NCBI GenBank assembly: GCA_937944945.1
Contig: CALEBD010000051.1
Span: 1-5,792, forward strand
Length of the DNA stretch: 5,792 nt
Reading direction: 5' to 3'
DNA from: an uncultured Clostridium sp.
Lineage (GTDB): Bacteria > Bacillota > Clostridia > Peptostreptococcales > Peptostreptococcaceae
The notes beneath the pieces were generated by a model. That model made no database searches. It was not told the origin of the DNA and was given only the letters and a program-made list of their open reading frames with translations. Positions 5,713-5,792 of this stretch are shown here, one piece after another. The number at the start of each line of letters is the position of its first letter. The stretch's first letter is position 1. Made by a program: the position numbers and the translations under genes.

Positions 5713-5741
5713 ATTATATAATTTTAAGTTTATTATTTCAA
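5713..5741 (-). promoter_or_regulatory. Promoter of the pyrR-uraA operon
   Basis: TTGAAA (5741-5736) and a perfect TATAAT (5718-5713) are separated by 17 nt. Transcription should start near 5706, giving a leader of about 205 nt that contains the complete PyrR attenuator. It lies only 8 nt beyond the stop codon of the possible upstream reading frame, with no terminator between, so readthrough from upstream would also meet the attenuator. Confidence 0.85.
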
Positions 5742-5749
5742 TAGTTATT

Positions 5750-5792
5750 TTATTTTGTTAAGTATTTTTTTAAATTTTCGGCTTTATCGGTC
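5750..5792 (-). CDS. Possible C-terminal end of an upstream gene (partial)
   Basis: One minus-strand frame is open from the right edge for 13 codons and ends in TAA at 5752-5750, giving TDKAENLKKYLTK. The lysine-rich amphipathic tail looks like a protein C-terminus, and a gene ending just before the pyr promoter would be natural. A frame this short is easily open by chance, and I cannot name the protein. Sequence to the right of the window would settle it. Confidence 0.35.
   Translation of the reverse strand, partial: TDKAENLKKYLTK

Noticed and set aside
1..5792. CRISPR array, tRNA, rRNA, insertion sequence or attachment site
   Set aside because: No regularly spaced repeats, no RNA gene sequence, no transposase and no matching direct repeats flanking the OLD gene were seen by eye.

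Overview
This is an AT-rich stretch with every recognisable gene on the minus strand, so it reads right to left. Low GC, strong AAGGAGG/GGAGG ribosome binding sites, Rho-independent hairpins with long U-tracts and a PyrR attenuation leader all point to a Gram-positive Firmicute. The style of UraA and of the YbhN/MprF-type membrane protein suggests Clostridia, perhaps a Peptostreptococcaceae relative of Clostridioides. The taxon is inferred from general familiarity, not from a search.

In transcription order the window holds: (1) a possible 13-residue tail of an upstream gene (5750-5792); (2) a pyrimidine-salvage operon, made of a promoter (5713-5741), a roughly 205-nt leader with a PyrR-binding hairpin, a candidate antiterminator and an attenuator terminator (5557-5650), then pyrR (4968-5501) and the uracil permease gene uraA (3654-4901), closed by an 18-bp perfect hairpin terminator; (3) a monocistronic gene for a 619-residue OLD-family protein, an ABC-type ATPase fused to a TOPRIM nuclease domain (1653-3512), with its own ribosome binding site, a tentative promoter and its own terminator; (4) a 395-nt non-coding stretch (1258-1652) carrying one good promoter, a second candidate promoter, a palindrome and repeated TTGTAAG words; (5) an orphan MprF/YbhN-type flippase-domain membrane protein (151-1257) closed by a 14-bp hairpin; and (6) a good minus-strand promoter (37-65) for a gene beyond the left edge.

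PyrR and UraA form one physiological unit. PyrR senses UMP/UTP and binds the leader RNA hairpin, favouring termination when pyrimidines are plentiful. When they are scarce the antiterminator forms and PyrR plus the uracil importer are made. The OLD ATPase-nuclease is functionally unrelated and more AT-rich by eye. It sits as an insulated single-gene cassette between housekeeping genes, an arrangement that fits a stand-alone (class 1 style) OLD nuclease, possibly anti-phage. No partner helicase, reverse transcriptase or second defence gene is visible here. The flippase-domain protein has no aminoacyl-transfer domain and its substrate cannot be read from the sequence.

Most of the window is recognisable biology. 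I do not see a clearly new multi-gene system. The best leads are the singleton OLD nuclease, the long regulated-looking leader of the flippase gene, and details of the pyr attenuator and of the permease binding site.
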